Positions 34,436 to 43,940 of a DNA stretch of 53,227 nt are shown piece after piece. Position 1 is the first letter of the stretch; each line of letters opens with the position of its first letter. The notes beneath the pieces were generated by a model that saw only the letters and a list, made by a program, of their open reading frames with translations, was not told the origin of the DNA and ran no database searches. Origin of the DNA: an uncultured Collinsella sp. (GTDB lineage: Bacteria > Actinomycetota > Coriobacteriia > Coriobacteriales > Coriobacteriaceae); assembly GCA_900544725.1 (NCBI GenBank), contig UQWK01000007.1, forward strand, positions 1 through 53,227, written 5' to 3'. Position numbers and translations under genes: made by a program.

Positions 34436-35377
34436 CTAGCAATGTGCCAACGGATGCGCCGCCAGATAGACCTCGGTCAGTTGCGTGCGGTCGACATGCG
34501 TGTAGACCTGCGTGGTCGAAATATCGGCATGGCCCAAAATCTCCTGCAGCACACGCAGGTCGGCACCGCCCGCGAGCATGTGGGTGGCAAAGGAGTGGCG
34601 CAGGGTGTGGGGATGGAGCCCAACCAGCCCCACCTGGCGCCCATACCGCTCGCATATCGCATGCACGGCCTGGCGCGACAGGCGACGTCCGTTCTTATTT
34701 AAAAAGACCGCCGAGGTCTCCGTCCCGTGAGCATGGGCGGCCAGGAGCGTGCGCCCGTCACCTATATAGTGTGCCAAGGCACGAGCCGCGCTTCCCACCA
34801 ACGGGGCCAGACGCTCCTTGGAGCCCTTACCGCGCACCAGGACAAACCCGTCATCGATATGGATATCGCCCACATCGAGCCCAACCAGCTCACTCACGCG
34901 CAAGCCGCAACCGTAAAGCACTTCCAAGATGGCGTGATCGCGCAGTCCCATCTCGCCCTCGGGAAAGTCTTGATCGAGCAGTGCCAAGACGTCCTCCACC
35001 GAAAGGTATTCCGGCAGGCGATCTGCCTTTTTGGGCAGGTGCAACGCCGCCGTCGGGTTTTGGGCCACGGCCCCATCGCGCACCAAAAAGGCATGCAGGC
35101 CCTTCACGGCAGCAAGCGCGCGCTCCACCGAGGCGTCGGAATAGCCTCCGTCGCGGCGATCGGCAACAAAGCCCTCCACGACCTGACGGGTCACCTCTTC
35201 AAAAGACGCAACGTCAGCCCGCTCCAGATAGGCGCAGTACGTCGTCAGGTCACGACGATAGGCCGCAATCGTGTTGCGCGCCAAGCCCCGCTCGACCGCG
35301 AGGTAATCGAGATACTCCCCCGCCGCCACGGCGAGCGACGAGGGAGTAGCTTCGGTATGTTCCTTATTCGCCGGCAC
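34436..35377 (-). CDS. xerD: Tyrosine site-specific recombinase XerD/XerC
   Basis: 313 residues. N-terminal SAM-like core-binding domain (LDYLAVERGLARNTIAAYRRDL) and a C-terminal catalytic domain with all residues: Arg in CGLRVSELVGL, Lys in RGKGSKERLAPL, His-x-x-Arg in HPHTLRHSFATHML, His in LGHADISTTQVYTHV and Tyr in that same motif. Resolves chromosome dimers at dif. XerD is more likely than a phage integrase because of length and location 2 nt after pyrG. No dif site was seen in the window. Confidence 0.93.
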   Translation of the reverse strand: MPANKEHTEATPSSLAVAAGEYLDYLAVERGLARNTIAAYRRDLTTYCAYLERADVASFEEVTRQVVEGFVADRRDGGYSDASVERALAAVKGLHAFLVRDGAVAQNPTAALHLPKKADRLPEYLSVEDVLALLDQDFPEGEMGLRDHAILEVLYGCGLRVSELVGLDVGDIHIDDGFVLVRGKGSKERLAPLVGSAARALAHYIGDGRTLLAAHAHGTETSAVFLNKNGRRLSRQAVHAICERYGRQVGLVGLHPHTLRHSFATHMLAGGADLRVLQEILGHADISTTQVYTHVDRTQLTEVYLAAHPLAHC

Positions 35378-35379
35378 CC

Positions 35380-37041
35380 TTAGTCCGTAGCGAGGTTCTT
35401 GGGCGTCACCTGCAAGCGATCGACGCCCTCATGCTGGCCGATCGAGGCGCGCACGAACTCGCGGAACAGCGGCTGCGGGTTGGTCGGGCGGCTCTTGAAC
35501 TCGGGATGAGCCTGGGTTGCCACATACCACGGATGCACGTCGCGCGGCAGCTCGACCATCTCGACCAGGCGCTCGTCGGGCGAAAGACCCGAGATAACCA
35601 GACCAGCGCCCTCGAGCTGGTCACGGAAGGCGTTATTGAACTCAAAGCGGTGACGGTGACGCTCGTAGACGAGCTCCTCGCCATATGCCTCGCGCGCGAG
35701 GGTATCGGCGGCAAGCTTGCACGGATAGGCGCCCAGACGCATGGTGCCGCCCTTCTCGGTCACGTCCTCCTGCGAGCTCATCAAGTCGATGACACTATAC
35801 GGGCCATCCGGATCGAACTCGGAAGAGCTGGCGCCGGCAAGGCCGACCACGTTGCGGGCAAATTCGCACACGGCCACCTGCATACCCAGGCAAATGCCCA
35901 GATACGGAATCTTGTGCTCACGGGCAAACTCGGCCGCGAGAATCTTGCCCTCCAGAGCGCGCTTGCCAAAGCCGCCGGGGACCAGGATGCCCGAGGCGTC
36001 GCCCAGAACCTCGGAGACATTCTGCTCGTCGAGGCTCTCGCCGTCGACCAGTTGGACGTCCACATGGCGATCGTAGAAGACGCCCGCGTGGTGCAGGGCC
36101 TCGATAACCGACAGGTACGCATCAGGCAGCTGCGTGTATTTGCCCACGACGGCGATCTTCACCTTGTCAGCGTGATGGTTAGCGTGATTTTGTTTGCGCA
36201 GGAACTCGTTCCACTGACTCATGTCGCGCTCACGCGGGTCCAGACCCAGACGCTCGCAAATGCGCAGGTCAAAGTCCTGCTCGGCAAGCAGCTGCGGAAC
36301 ATCATAGATGCTCGCGCAGTCCTCGTTGGTAAAGACACAGTCGGTGTCGACGTCGCAGAAGCTTGCGATCTTGCCGCGGATGGCATCGTCGATATGGTGA
36401 TCGGAGCGCAGAACGATAATGTCGGGCTGGATACCAAAGCTGCGGAGCTCCTTAACGGAGTGCTGCGTCGGCTTGGTCTTGACCTCATGGGCGGCGGCGA
36501 TATAGGGAACGAGCGACACGTGGATGTAGCAGACGTTCTCGGGGCCGGCCTCCTTGCGATACTGGCGAATGGCCTCGACAAACGGCTGCGACTCGATGTC
36601 ACCGATAGTGCCGCCCAACTCAGTGATGACCACGTCGGAGCCGGTCTGCTCCTCAATACGACGGAACTTATCCTTAATGGCGTTCGTGACGTGCGGAATC
36701 ACCTGCACGGTGCCGCCCAAAAAGTCACCGCGACGTTCACGGGCGATCAGGCTCTTATAGATGGCACCAGTCGTAAAGTTGGAATCGCGGGTCAGGTTCT
36801 CGTCAATAAAGCGCTCGTAGTGGCCCAGGTCCAGATCGGACTCGTAGCCGTCCTCGGTCACAAAGACCTCGCCATGCTGGAACGGACTCATGGTGCCGGG
36901 GTCGACGTTCAGATACGGGTCGGCCTTTTGCATCGTTACCTTGTAGCCGCGCGACTTGAGCAGACGGCCCAGCGAGGCCGCGGTAATACCCTTACCCAGA
37001 GACGAAACCACGCCGCCGGTCACGAACACATGCTTGGTCAT
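35380..37041 (-). CDS. pyrG: CTP synthase PyrG
   Basis: 553 residues. The N-terminal synthetase domain starts with KHVFVTGGVVSSLGKGITAA and carries QKADPYLNVDPGTM and the allosteric TELGGTIGDIESQPF region; the C-terminal glutaminase has PYLGICLGMQ with the catalytic Cys and QAHPEFKSRPTNP with His-Glu. Converts UTP to CTP using glutamine. Cotranscribed with xerD. Confidence 0.98.
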   Translation of the reverse strand: MTKHVFVTGGVVSSLGKGITAASLGRLLKSRGYKVTMQKADPYLNVDPGTMSPFQHGEVFVTEDGYESDLDLGHYERFIDENLTRDSNFTTGAIYKSLIARERRGDFLGGTVQVIPHVTNAIKDKFRRIEEQTGSDVVITELGGTIGDIESQPFVEAIRQYRKEAGPENVCYIHVSLVPYIAAAHEVKTKPTQHSVKELRSFGIQPDIIVLRSDHHIDDAIRGKIASFCDVDTDCVFTNEDCASIYDVPQLLAEQDFDLRICERLGLDPRERDMSQWNEFLRKQNHANHHADKVKIAVVGKYTQLPDAYLSVIEALHHAGVFYDRHVDVQLVDGESLDEQNVSEVLGDASGILVPGGFGKRALEGKILAAEFAREHKIPYLGICLGMQVAVCEFARNVVGLAGASSSEFDPDGPYSVIDLMSSQEDVTEKGGTMRLGAYPCKLAADTLAREAYGEELVYERHRHRFEFNNAFRDQLEGAGLVISGLSPDERLVEMVELPRDVHPWYVATQAHPEFKSRPTNPQPLFREFVRASIGQHEGVDRLQVTPKNLATD

Positions 37042-37162
37042 ATTGAGTTACCTGCGCTTCCCGTAGAAGTTGTCCATACACATCTTACGGGTCTTCATTG
37101 TAATACTCGCGACGCGCGCCGCACGCATTTTTTCTTACGCGCAATCGCATTTCTCCATCTCG

Positions 37163-37195
37163 AAACAAAACGCCGCCCGGTTGCCCAGGCGGCGT
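37163..37195 (-). terminator. Terminator of the winged-helix gene
   Basis: Minus strand CGCCGCCTGG-GCAA-CCGGGCGGCG followed by TTTTGTTTC, 25 nt after the stop. Confidence 0.9.
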
Positions 37196-37219
37196 CGCTT
37201 CCACTATGAATGTACGCTA

Positions 37220-37558
37220 TTATCGATCGGCAACTTCGTCCTTGATCAAGTCCTGCACGAGCATACCGGCACGGATGCCCTCTAGATACCATTCGCCACG
37301 CTCCGTGAGACAAATACCATTTGCGAGCTGGCCGCCGTCTTCGCTGTAGCGCGAGACGACCTCAATGATGTCTTCGGATTCCAAGCGTTCAATTGCCGCG
37401 CGGGCGCGATACGGAGACACCCCCACACGCTCGGCAAGCGTCTTGCGCGAAAAGCCATAAAATCCGCCGTTGTCTTCGGACAGCTGTGCGATCTCCATCA
37501 GCACCTGCACCTCGACACGCTTCATATCGTTGACACTCGCACGACCCTTGCCAGCCAT
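37220..37558 (-). CDS. Winged helix-turn-helix regulator
   Basis: 112 residues. A winged helix is visible: EVQVLMEIAQLSEDNGGFYG, then the recognition part SRKTLAERVGVSPYRARAAI and the wing with LESEDIIEVVSRYSEDGG. The C-terminal helix GMLVQDLIKDEVAD may dimerise. The specific family (MarR-, PadR- or DUF-type) cannot be told. Start 37558 is chosen because GAGGAGG lies 5 nt upstream. It is transcribed alone upstream of pyrG; targets unknown. Confidence 0.72.
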   Translation of the reverse strand: MAGKGRASVNDMKRVEVQVLMEIAQLSEDNGGFYGFSRKTLAERVGVSPYRARAAIERLESEDIIEVVSRYSEDGGQLANGICLTERGEWYLEGIRAGMLVQDLIKDEVADR

Positions 37559-37807
37559 GGCAGCCTCCTCAAACCGAGCACGGGCATCACCTGCACCGTG
37601 CGCGACCGGCACACCCCATGATGGCCGGCAACATCCATCATGCGGCATCCCCGCAAAAGGATGAAACAGTTAGGGTTATTGTATACCGCCCAAATCGCTT
37701 ATAGGCAGGTAAACGGGCTATTTTTAGGTTAAACGGTAGCTTTGTTGATAAAAGGGGCACACCGAATGTATATCCGATGCGCCCCTTTCAGACCAATTAA
37801 TCCAGGC

Positions 37808-39289
37808 TTAGCGGTGGAAGAAACCACGGCGCTCGAACTTGGGCTCGCAGCACACGTTGATGCCCAGCTTGCGCAACACCGTCTCGTCCGTCGGCGAGAT
37901 GATCACGCTAAAGAAGGCATCGCAGCCGCGCAGCTGCTCCAGGCCCGAAAGGACGCGGGCCGCCGTCTCGCTCGTTGCCGAGGTGATCGAGAGCGCCATA
38001 AGCGTCTCGTCGGTGTGCAGGCGCGGGTTCTTGCTACCAAGGAAATGCGTCTTGAGCTTGCTGATAGGCTCGATCGCCTCATCGCTAATGACCTCGAGCT
38101 CAAGGTCAACGCCCGAGACATGCTTAAGTGCATTCATGATGAGCGAGCTCGCGGCGCCCAGGCGCGTGGAAGTCTTGCCGGTCACCACGGAGCCGTCGGG
38201 CATGACCATGGCGCCTACGGGGCCACCCGTCAGCTGCTCCCTGGTAAGGGCGGCCGAGCGTGCCGGCGAGTAATTCTTGTCGATACCGGCCTTCTTCATA
38301 ATGAGCTTGAGACGATCAACCTGCTCATCGCCCACGCCGGTACGGCGCACATTTTCGACCGCGGTAAAGTAGCGGCGGACGATCTCCATCTTGGAAGCGT
38401 CGCGGCAGGCATCGTCATCGGTAATGGCAAAACCGACCATATTGACGCCCATGTCCGTGGGGCTCTGGTAGGGGCTCTTGCCCAGGATCTTTTCCATCAG
38501 AGCACGGACCACCGGGAAAGCCTCGACGTCACGGTTGTAGTTGACCGTGGTCTTGTTGTAGGCCTCCAAGTGGAAGGAGTCGATGATATTGGCATCGTCG
38601 AGGTCGGCCGTGGCGGCCTCGTAGGCGATGTTGACCGGATGCGTGAGGGGCAGATTCCAGACCGGGAAAGTCTCGAACTTGGCGTAGCCGGCGGCGGTGC
38701 CGTGCTTGTGCTCGTGATAGAGCTGAGACAGGCAGGTGGCGAGCTTACCTGAACCAGGACCCGGCGCGGTGACTACGACGAGCGGACGAGTGGTCTCGAC
38801 AAACTCGTTCTTGCCATAGCCGTCGTCGGACACGATCAGGTCGACGTCGTGCGGATAGCCCTCGATGGGATAGTGCAACTTGGCGGGAATGCCGAGCGCG
38901 TTCAGGCGATTGCGGAAGACGTCGGCGGCGGGCTGGCCTGCATACTGGGTGATGACCACGGCCGCGACAGCAAAACCGTTGCCGCGGAACAGGTCGACCA
39001 GGCGCAAAACGTCCTCGTCATAGGTAATGCCCAGGTCACCGCGAGCCTTGTTCTTCTCGATGTGGTTCGCGTTGATCGCGATGATGACCTCGACGTCATC
39101 GGCAATGCTCTTGAGCATGCGGAACTTGCTGTCCGGTTCAAAACCCGGCAGCACGCGACTCGCGTGATAGTCGTCAAACAGTTTGCCGCCAAACTCCAAA
39201 TAGAGCTTGCCGCCAAACTGCGAGATGCGCTCCTTAATATGAGCGGCCTGCAGCTCGATATACTTCGCGTTGTCGAAACCCTGGCGCAT
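37808..39289 (-). CDS. DUF1846 domain-containing protein
   Basis: 493 residues, usual length of the DUF1846 family (found in firmicutes and actinobacteria). N-terminal FDNAKYIELQAAHIKERISQF and GKLYLEFGGKLFDDYHASRV are the family hallmark. A loop VVTAPGPGSGKLATCLSQLY near residue 175 looks like a phosphate-binding P-loop, with Leu in place of the usual Ser/Thr after GK. Function unknown; no membrane segments. Start 39289 has GGGAG 7 nt upstream. Confidence 0.88.
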   Translation of the reverse strand: MRQGFDNAKYIELQAAHIKERISQFGGKLYLEFGGKLFDDYHASRVLPGFEPDSKFRMLKSIADDVEVIIAINANHIEKNKARGDLGITYDEDVLRLVDLFRGNGFAVAAVVITQYAGQPAADVFRNRLNALGIPAKLHYPIEGYPHDVDLIVSDDGYGKNEFVETTRPLVVVTAPGPGSGKLATCLSQLYHEHKHGTAAGYAKFETFPVWNLPLTHPVNIAYEAATADLDDANIIDSFHLEAYNKTTVNYNRDVEAFPVVRALMEKILGKSPYQSPTDMGVNMVGFAITDDDACRDASKMEIVRRYFTAVENVRRTGVGDEQVDRLKLIMKKAGIDKNYSPARSAALTREQLTGGPVGAMVMPDGSVVTGKTSTRLGAASSLIMNALKHVSGVDLELEVISDEAIEPISKLKTHFLGSKNPRLHTDETLMALSITSATSETAARVLSGLEQLRGCDAFFSVIISPTDETVLRKLGINVCCEPKFERRGFFHR

Positions 39290-39396
39290 GAATGGCTCCC
39301 GTCCCGTTTCCAATTAATGTCCTAGGCGATTATAACGGAGCAGACCCTTCCCAACGCCCAAGCAATCAACGGGCACCAACCAAACACGCCATCGAT

Positions 39397-39465
39397 AAGT
39401 TGCGGTGAAATAGTTCCCGTTTAACCCCTCAAGACGGCCAAACAGGAACTATTCCACCGCAACTT
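39397..39465. repeat. Second TTGCGGTG(G/A)AATA inverted repeat
   Basis: Arms 39397-39422 and 39440-39465 match at 24 of 26 positions. The arm AAGTTGCGGTG(G/A)AATAGTTCC shares its first part with the hairpin at 236-298. A second hairpin (TGGTGCAAAG / CTTTGCACCA) follows at about 39474-39505. These sit upstream of the DUF1846 gene. Confidence 0.6.
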
Positions 39466-39542
39466 CCCCTTTTTGGTGCAAAGTAACCTGACCCCTTTGC
39501 ACCAACAACAGAAACGTCGCAGGTTGAGCATAAGTCAGCGAG

Positions 39543-39823
39543 CGACGTCCAGGACGTACAAGTTGGCATGAAAAAGGCAAGGCATAGACCTTCTGGTCAT
39601 GCCTTGCCTTTTGAATGACAAATTGTCGTCCTGGGCGGCGCGCAGCGTCGAGTGGTTCCGGCGTTTGGTAAAACGCCGGAACACAAGAGCGCCCCCTCCC
39701 GCGCACGGAACGGAAGGGGGCTAAAGGTAGGAGTCTACCGGTGGGTTGACCCCACCGGACAGACGATGACCAGATGATCCCTTACAGGATCGTCAAGGTT
39801 TCCGTGGGGTACCCGTTGGGTAC
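39543..39823 (-). other. Hairpin-dense 3' region downstream of the YfcC gene
   Basis: On the minus strand, directly after the yfcC stop, come GTACCC-GTT-GGGTAC type, CCGGTGGG/CCCACCGG (near 39739-39760), CCCCCT/AGGGGG, a perfect 12-bp GTTCCGGCGTTT hairpin (39655-39682), and a long stem 39543-39590/39595-39640 whose inner part (AAAAGGCAAGGCAT) ends in a T-run and is the probable terminator. No protein reading is convincing. Could be a structured 3' UTR or a small RNA. Confidence 0.45.
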
Positions 39824-41302
39824 TTAGAGCAACACGCAGGCGACGGTCAGGATGACGGCGCAGACGACGGAGAGAGCGACGATGAGCTTAAGGGCAAACT
39901 TGAGCCAGGTCGTCCACTCGATCTTGGCCAGGGCGAGACCGCCCATGATGGCACCGGAGGTCGGAGTGAACAGGTTCACGACACCGATAGCAGCGGAGAA
40001 GATCATGACCATGACCTCGGGCGAGAAGCCGAGCTTAACAGCCAGCGGTCCCATGATGGGCATGGAGACGGTAGCCATACCAGAGGTCGAGGGGATCAGG
40101 AAGGACAGGCCGAAGTAGACCAGGAAGCTCATGGGAGCGAAGATCACGCCGGACAGGCCAGCCAAGGCATTGGCGGCAGCGTCGAGGACGAAGACGTCGA
40201 GGCCGGTGTTAGCCATGAGGACGGAGATACCACGGGCGAGGGCGATGACGAGAACAACGGACATCATGTCGGCAGCGCCGGTGATGAAGGTGTTGACGAT
40301 CTGCTTCTCGGACAGGCCACCGATGATACCGATCAGGATAGCCATGAGGAAGAACCAGGTGGAAGCCTCGTCGAAGTACCACTGGCCAATGGGCAGGCCG
40401 GTGATCAGGGCAGACCAGCCCTGGACGACGGCGTTACCGTCGGCGTCGTAGACAGCGCCAGCGTCGAAGAAGTTGGCGACGCCCTCGTTGAGGTCGGCCA
40501 GCGGGATGAAGCCGACGATCATGACGACGAAGGTGAAGGCGAAGGCGATCAGAACACCCTTCTGACGACCGGTGAGCTTGACCTCCTTGTGGACCTCGGA
40601 AGCAGCCTTGCCGTGAGCCTCTTCGGCATCCTTGAGCTCCTGCATCGACAGGATGGTGGAACCCTTGTCAGCCTTGACCTTCTTGGCATAGTTCATCACG
40701 AAGACGATGGACATAGCGGTAGTGACAATCCACAGGACGGCACCGAGGCCGATGATGATGGACTGATTCACGGCAATGTCAACGCCGGTCAGAGCGTCGA
40801 CGGCAGCGCCGACGGCGAACGGGTTAACCGTGGAGCCCAGGCAGCCGCAGCCAGCGCCGAGCAGGACGGTAGCGGCGCCGACCATGGGGTCGAAGCCAGC
40901 GGCCATCATGGTAGCGGCGAGCAGGGCGTAGAAGGGAACGGTCTCCTCGCACATACCATAGGTGGTACCACCGAGGGAGAAGATGAGCATCAGCACGGGA
41001 ATGAGCATAATCTCGTTGCCCTTAAGCTTCTGCACCAGAACGGCGATGCCGTTGTCCAGGGCGCCGGTCTCGGTCATCATGCCGAGGAAGCCGCCCAGGA
41101 TCATAACGAAGAGGCAGACGGGCAGAGCGTCAGCGAAGCCCAGAATCGGGGCGGTGCAGAAATCGCTCAGACGGGCGGCAGTAACCGCGCCACCGGACGT
41201 GCCGGAGACGATAACGGTAATTACTGCGACAATTGCCAGCAGAGCAAGAAGAATGGTGAACGATGAAGGCATACCGCGCTTTTTCTTAGCGGTCTCAGTC
41301 AT
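39824..41302 (-). CDS. yfcC: YfcC family basic amino acid (arginine/ornithine-type) exchanger
   Basis: 492 residues with about 11-12 membrane helices. Signatures are MILGGFLGMMTETGALDNGI, FSLGGTTYGMCEETVPFYAL in the first half, and the second-half repeat FLIPSTSGMATVSMPIMGPLA, LFTPTSGAIMGGLALAKI. A soluble loop around residues 215-250 is charged. In arginine deiminase loci YfcC proteins take the place of ArcD, exchanging arginine for ornithine; this follows from context and is not proven. Start 41302 has GGGGGG 9 nt upstream; ATG 41311 has no spacing. Confidence 0.85.
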   Translation of the reverse strand: MTETAKKKRGMPSSFTILLALLAIVAVITVIVSGTSGGAVTAARLSDFCTAPILGFADALPVCLFVMILGGFLGMMTETGALDNGIAVLVQKLKGNEIMLIPVLMLIFSLGGTTYGMCEETVPFYALLAATMMAAGFDPMVGAATVLLGAGCGCLGSTVNPFAVGAAVDALTGVDIAVNQSIIIGLGAVLWIVTTAMSIVFVMNYAKKVKADKGSTILSMQELKDAEEAHGKAASEVHKEVKLTGRQKGVLIAFAFTFVVMIVGFIPLADLNEGVANFFDAGAVYDADGNAVVQGWSALITGLPIGQWYFDEASTWFFLMAILIGIIGGLSEKQIVNTFITGAADMMSVVLVIALARGISVLMANTGLDVFVLDAAANALAGLSGVIFAPMSFLVYFGLSFLIPSTSGMATVSMPIMGPLAVKLGFSPEVMVMIFSAAIGVVNLFTPTSGAIMGGLALAKIEWTTWLKFALKLIVALSVVCAVILTVACVLL

Positions 41303-41400
41303 AGTTCTCATCCCCCCTTCATAAATCATTTACTGATCTCGCCCGAAGCGGCTCTTCCGTGCCGTGCCTGCCGCTTGATGCGAGATTATTACCAGATAAA

Positions 41401-41436
41401 ACCGCTCGGGGTGTGCAGCAATACACCCCGAGCGAG
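41401..41436 (-). terminator. Terminator of arcB
   Basis: GCTCGGGGTGT (41404-41414) pairs with ACACCCCGAGC (41423-41433); on the minus strand GGTTTTATC follows. It separates arcB from yfcC, so yfcC may have its own promoter or depend on readthrough. Confidence 0.85.
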
Positions 41437-41449
41437 ATGCTAGATGCTC

Positions 41450-42445
41450 TTACTTGAGCGTGGCGTACATGACAGCCTTGATGGTGTGCATGCGGTTCTC
41501 GGCCTCGTCGAAGACCTTGGAAGCGGGGCTCTCGAAGACCTCGTCGGTGACCTCCTGCTCGGTGATGCCGAACTGCTCGCACTTCTCGGCGCCAATCGTG
41601 GTGTTGGTGTCGTGGAAGCTGGGCAGGCAGTGCAGGAAGATGGCACCCGGGTTGGCCATAGCCATGACCTCGGAGGTGACACGATACGGGGTGAGCTGAG
41701 CGATGCGCTCGGCCCAGACCTCGTCAGGCTCGCCCATGGAGACCCACACGTCGGTGTAGATAACGTCGGCACCGGTGACGCCGTCCTTGACGTCAGTGGT
41801 CAGCTTGATGGTGCAGCCGTTGGCCTCGGCGATGGGCTTGCAGGCCTCGATGACGTCGTCAGCGGGCATGCACTCCTCGGGGCCGCAGGCCACGAAGTTC
41901 ATGCCGAGCTTGGAGCAGACAACCATGAGGGAGCGAGCGACGTTGTTCTTGCAGTCGCCCATGAAGACGAGGGTCTTGCCCTTGATGTCGTAGTTGAAGT
42001 TCTCCTGGACGGTCAGGATGTCGGCGAGCATCTGGGTGGGGTGCCACTCGGTGGTCAGGCCGTTCCACACAGGCACGCCGGACTTAGCAGCGAGCTCCTC
42101 GACGTCGTCCTGGGCAAAGCCACGGAACTCGATGCCGTCATACATGCGGCCAAGAACGCGGGCGGTGTCCTCGATGGACTCCTTCTTGCCCATCTGCGAC
42201 GAACCGGGATCGAGGTAGGTGACGCCCATGCCCAAATCCATGCCGCCGACCTCGAAGGCGCAGCGGGTACGAGTGGAGGTCTTCTGGAAGAGCAGAACGA
42301 TGTTCTTGCCCTCGAGATAGCGGTGCGGAACGCCAGCGCGCTTCATGTCCTTAAAGTTCTTGGAGAGCTTGAGCAGGTACTCGATCTCCTCGGTGGTGAG
42401 GTCGAGAAGCTTGAGGAAGCTACGGCCGGAGAGGTTAACACCCAT
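41450..42445 (-). CDS. arcB: Catabolic ornithine carbamoyltransferase ArcB
   Basis: 331 residues. Carbamoyl-phosphate site FQKTSTRTRCAFEV, ornithine-side TEWHPTQMLADILT, DVWVSMGE and the catalytic HCLPSFHD are all present. In the deiminase pathway it phosphorolyses citrulline to ornithine and carbamoyl phosphate, which carbamate kinase uses to make ATP; arcC is not in the window. Catabolic role inferred from location beside arcA. Start 42445 has AAGGA 8 nt upstream. Confidence 0.95.
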   Translation of the reverse strand: MGVNLSGRSFLKLLDLTTEEIEYLLKLSKNFKDMKRAGVPHRYLEGKNIVLLFQKTSTRTRCAFEVGGMDLGMGVTYLDPGSSQMGKKESIEDTARVLGRMYDGIEFRGFAQDDVEELAAKSGVPVWNGLTTEWHPTQMLADILTVQENFNYDIKGKTLVFMGDCKNNVARSLMVVCSKLGMNFVACGPEECMPADDVIEACKPIAEANGCTIKLTTDVKDGVTGADVIYTDVWVSMGEPDEVWAERIAQLTPYRVTSEVMAMANPGAIFLHCLPSFHDTNTTIGAEKCEQFGITEQEVTDEVFESPASKVFDEAENRMHTIKAVMYATLK

Positions 42446-42509
42446 GGTTCGTTTCCTTTCGAAGAAATGAATTACGTAAGTATTAGTGTTGCCCGTTTGA
42501 CGGGCGAAA

Positions 42510-42538
42510 CCGGTGCGGTTGTAGGGGGACCGCACCGG
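42510..42538 (-). terminator. Hairpin between arcA1 and arcB
   Basis: CCGGTGCGGT (42510-42519) pairs perfectly with ACCGCACCGG (42529-42538). The minus-strand tail is TTTCGCCCG, followed by a small CCCGTTTGACGGG stem. Probably a partial terminator or a processing/stability element between cotranscribed genes. Confidence 0.6.
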
Positions 42539-42550
42539 AAACGGAAAGAC

Positions 42551-43792
42551 TTAGAGGTCCTCGCGCCAGAAGGGCATGCTCATGCAGCGCGGGCCGCCGC
42601 GGCCGCGGGAGAGCTCGGCGGAGGGCACGACGAGAAGGTCCAGGCCCTCCTTGTACAGCACGTCGTTGGTGACGGTGTTGCGGGCGTAGACGCAGATCTT
42701 GCCGGGCTCGACGCACAGGGTGTTGGAGCCGTCGTTCCACTGCTCGCGGGAGGCCGCGATCGGGTCGCCGCCGCCGCAGGGGATCAGCTTGACCTGGTCG
42801 ACGCCGGTGGCGTCCTCCAGGACGTGCTCGAGGGTGTCCTCGATCAGGCGGATGTTCACGTCGCCCGGGTTCTTGCCGGCGGTCAGCTCGTAGACGCGCA
42901 GGGTGCCCATGATGGCGGGGTGGATCGTGAACTTATCGACGTCGATCTGGGTGAAGACCGTGTCGAGGTGCATGAAGGCGCGCGAGACCGGGATGTCGAA
43001 GGCCAGGATGCGCTCGACCTTGGAGTCGGAGTTCCAGAAGATGTTCTGGGCCATGATGTCGATCGCGGCGGCCTGGGTGCGCTGGGAGATGCCGACGGCG
43101 AGGGTCTTCTCGTTGATGTTCAGCACGTCGCCGCCCTCGGTGTGGAACTGGCAGTCGCGGCGGAAGTACAGGGAGACGTCCTTGTAGTCGGGGTGGTACT
43201 TGAAGATGTACTTGCCGTACAGGGTCTCGCGGTTGCGGGTGACCGAGTACATGCGGTTGAGGTTGACGCCCTCGCCGACGACCGCGAACGGGTCGCGGGT
43301 GAAGTAGAGGTTGGGCATCGGGTCGATGATCAGGTCGGACTCGGACTCGGAGTTGACCAGGGAGTCGAGGGTCGTGGACGCCGTGAGGGGCATGTCGATC
43401 TCGGCCTTGGTCATGCCGGCCATGGTCTTCTTGACGAACTCGAGGTTGTCCTCGATGGAGTCCAGCTTCTCGCGGACGATCTGCGGCATGTGCTGGCCGC
43501 GGATGCCGGCCTCGGCGATGTACTGGTCGGTGAACTCGGCGCGGGCGCCGGGGACCTGGTCGAACACCTCGGCGACGAGGTTCTCGAGGTAGAGGACCTC
43601 CACGCCCTGGTCCCTCAGGATCTGGGCGAAGGTGTCGTGCTCCTGCTGTGCGACCTCCAGGAACGGGACGTCGTCGAACAGGAGTCGCTCGAGCTCGTCG
43701 GGCGGCAGGTTGAGGAGCTCGTCGCCGGGACGGTGCAGGCAGACCTTCCTGAGCTTGCCGATCTCGGAAGGCACGTGCAGACCTTTCGTCAT
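42551..43792 (-). CDS. arcA: Arginine deiminase ArcA (copy 1)
   Basis: 413 residues. Hydrolyses arginine to citrulline and ammonia in the cytosol, first step of ATP-generating arginine catabolism. Motifs: LYFTRDPFAVVGEG, FHTEGGDVLNI (catalytic His and Glu/Asp), and C-terminal GRGGPRCMSMPF with the nucleophilic Cys. Upstream comes AGGAGG before ATG 43792. The DNA is identical to the second copy at 45639-46880 over the whole gene, including silent positions. Lies 105 nt before arcB. Confidence 0.97.
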   Translation of the reverse strand: MTKGLHVPSEIGKLRKVCLHRPGDELLNLPPDELERLLFDDVPFLEVAQQEHDTFAQILRDQGVEVLYLENLVAEVFDQVPGARAEFTDQYIAEAGIRGQHMPQIVREKLDSIEDNLEFVKKTMAGMTKAEIDMPLTASTTLDSLVNSESESDLIIDPMPNLYFTRDPFAVVGEGVNLNRMYSVTRNRETLYGKYIFKYHPDYKDVSLYFRRDCQFHTEGGDVLNINEKTLAVGISQRTQAAAIDIMAQNIFWNSDSKVERILAFDIPVSRAFMHLDTVFTQIDVDKFTIHPAIMGTLRVYELTAGKNPGDVNIRLIEDTLEHVLEDATGVDQVKLIPCGGGDPIAASREQWNDGSNTLCVEPGKICVYARNTVTNDVLYKEGLDLLVVPSAELSRGRGGPRCMSMPFWREDL

Positions 43793-43940
43793 GGCCTCCT
43801 ACCTTTCTTTCGGGCCCCTGTCAGGGCCGATTCGTTAGCGCCCCTCCGTGTGAGGCGTTATTGCTGACGACATATTTATATCCAAAATCAGTCCATACTT
43901 CCACCTCGCCCCCGAACGGTTTTATATGAGGGGTGAACGG
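43793..43940 (-). promoter_or_regulatory. arcA1 promoter and leader with 21-bp-spaced direct repeats
   Basis: On the plus strand GAACGG occurs at 43914-43919 and 43935-43940. The minus-strand -10 TATAAA is at 43875-43880 and has no good -35. Two leader hairpins precede the ribosome site: an AACGCCTC/GGGGCGCT stem and a GGCCCTG/CAGGGGCC stem. The same layout occurs before arcA2. The rest of the gap up to about 44270 is AT-rich with no gene found. Confidence 0.6.

Noticed and set aside
28208..37209. Large plus-strand frames opposite mraY-murF, ftsI and pyrG
   Set aside because: Antisense shadows of well-recognised genes, with His/Arg-rich unnatural composition.
39449..39706. 85-codon minus-strand frame upstream of the DUF1846 gene
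   Set aside because: Lies across several perfect hairpins; composition and lack of ribosome site do not support a protein.
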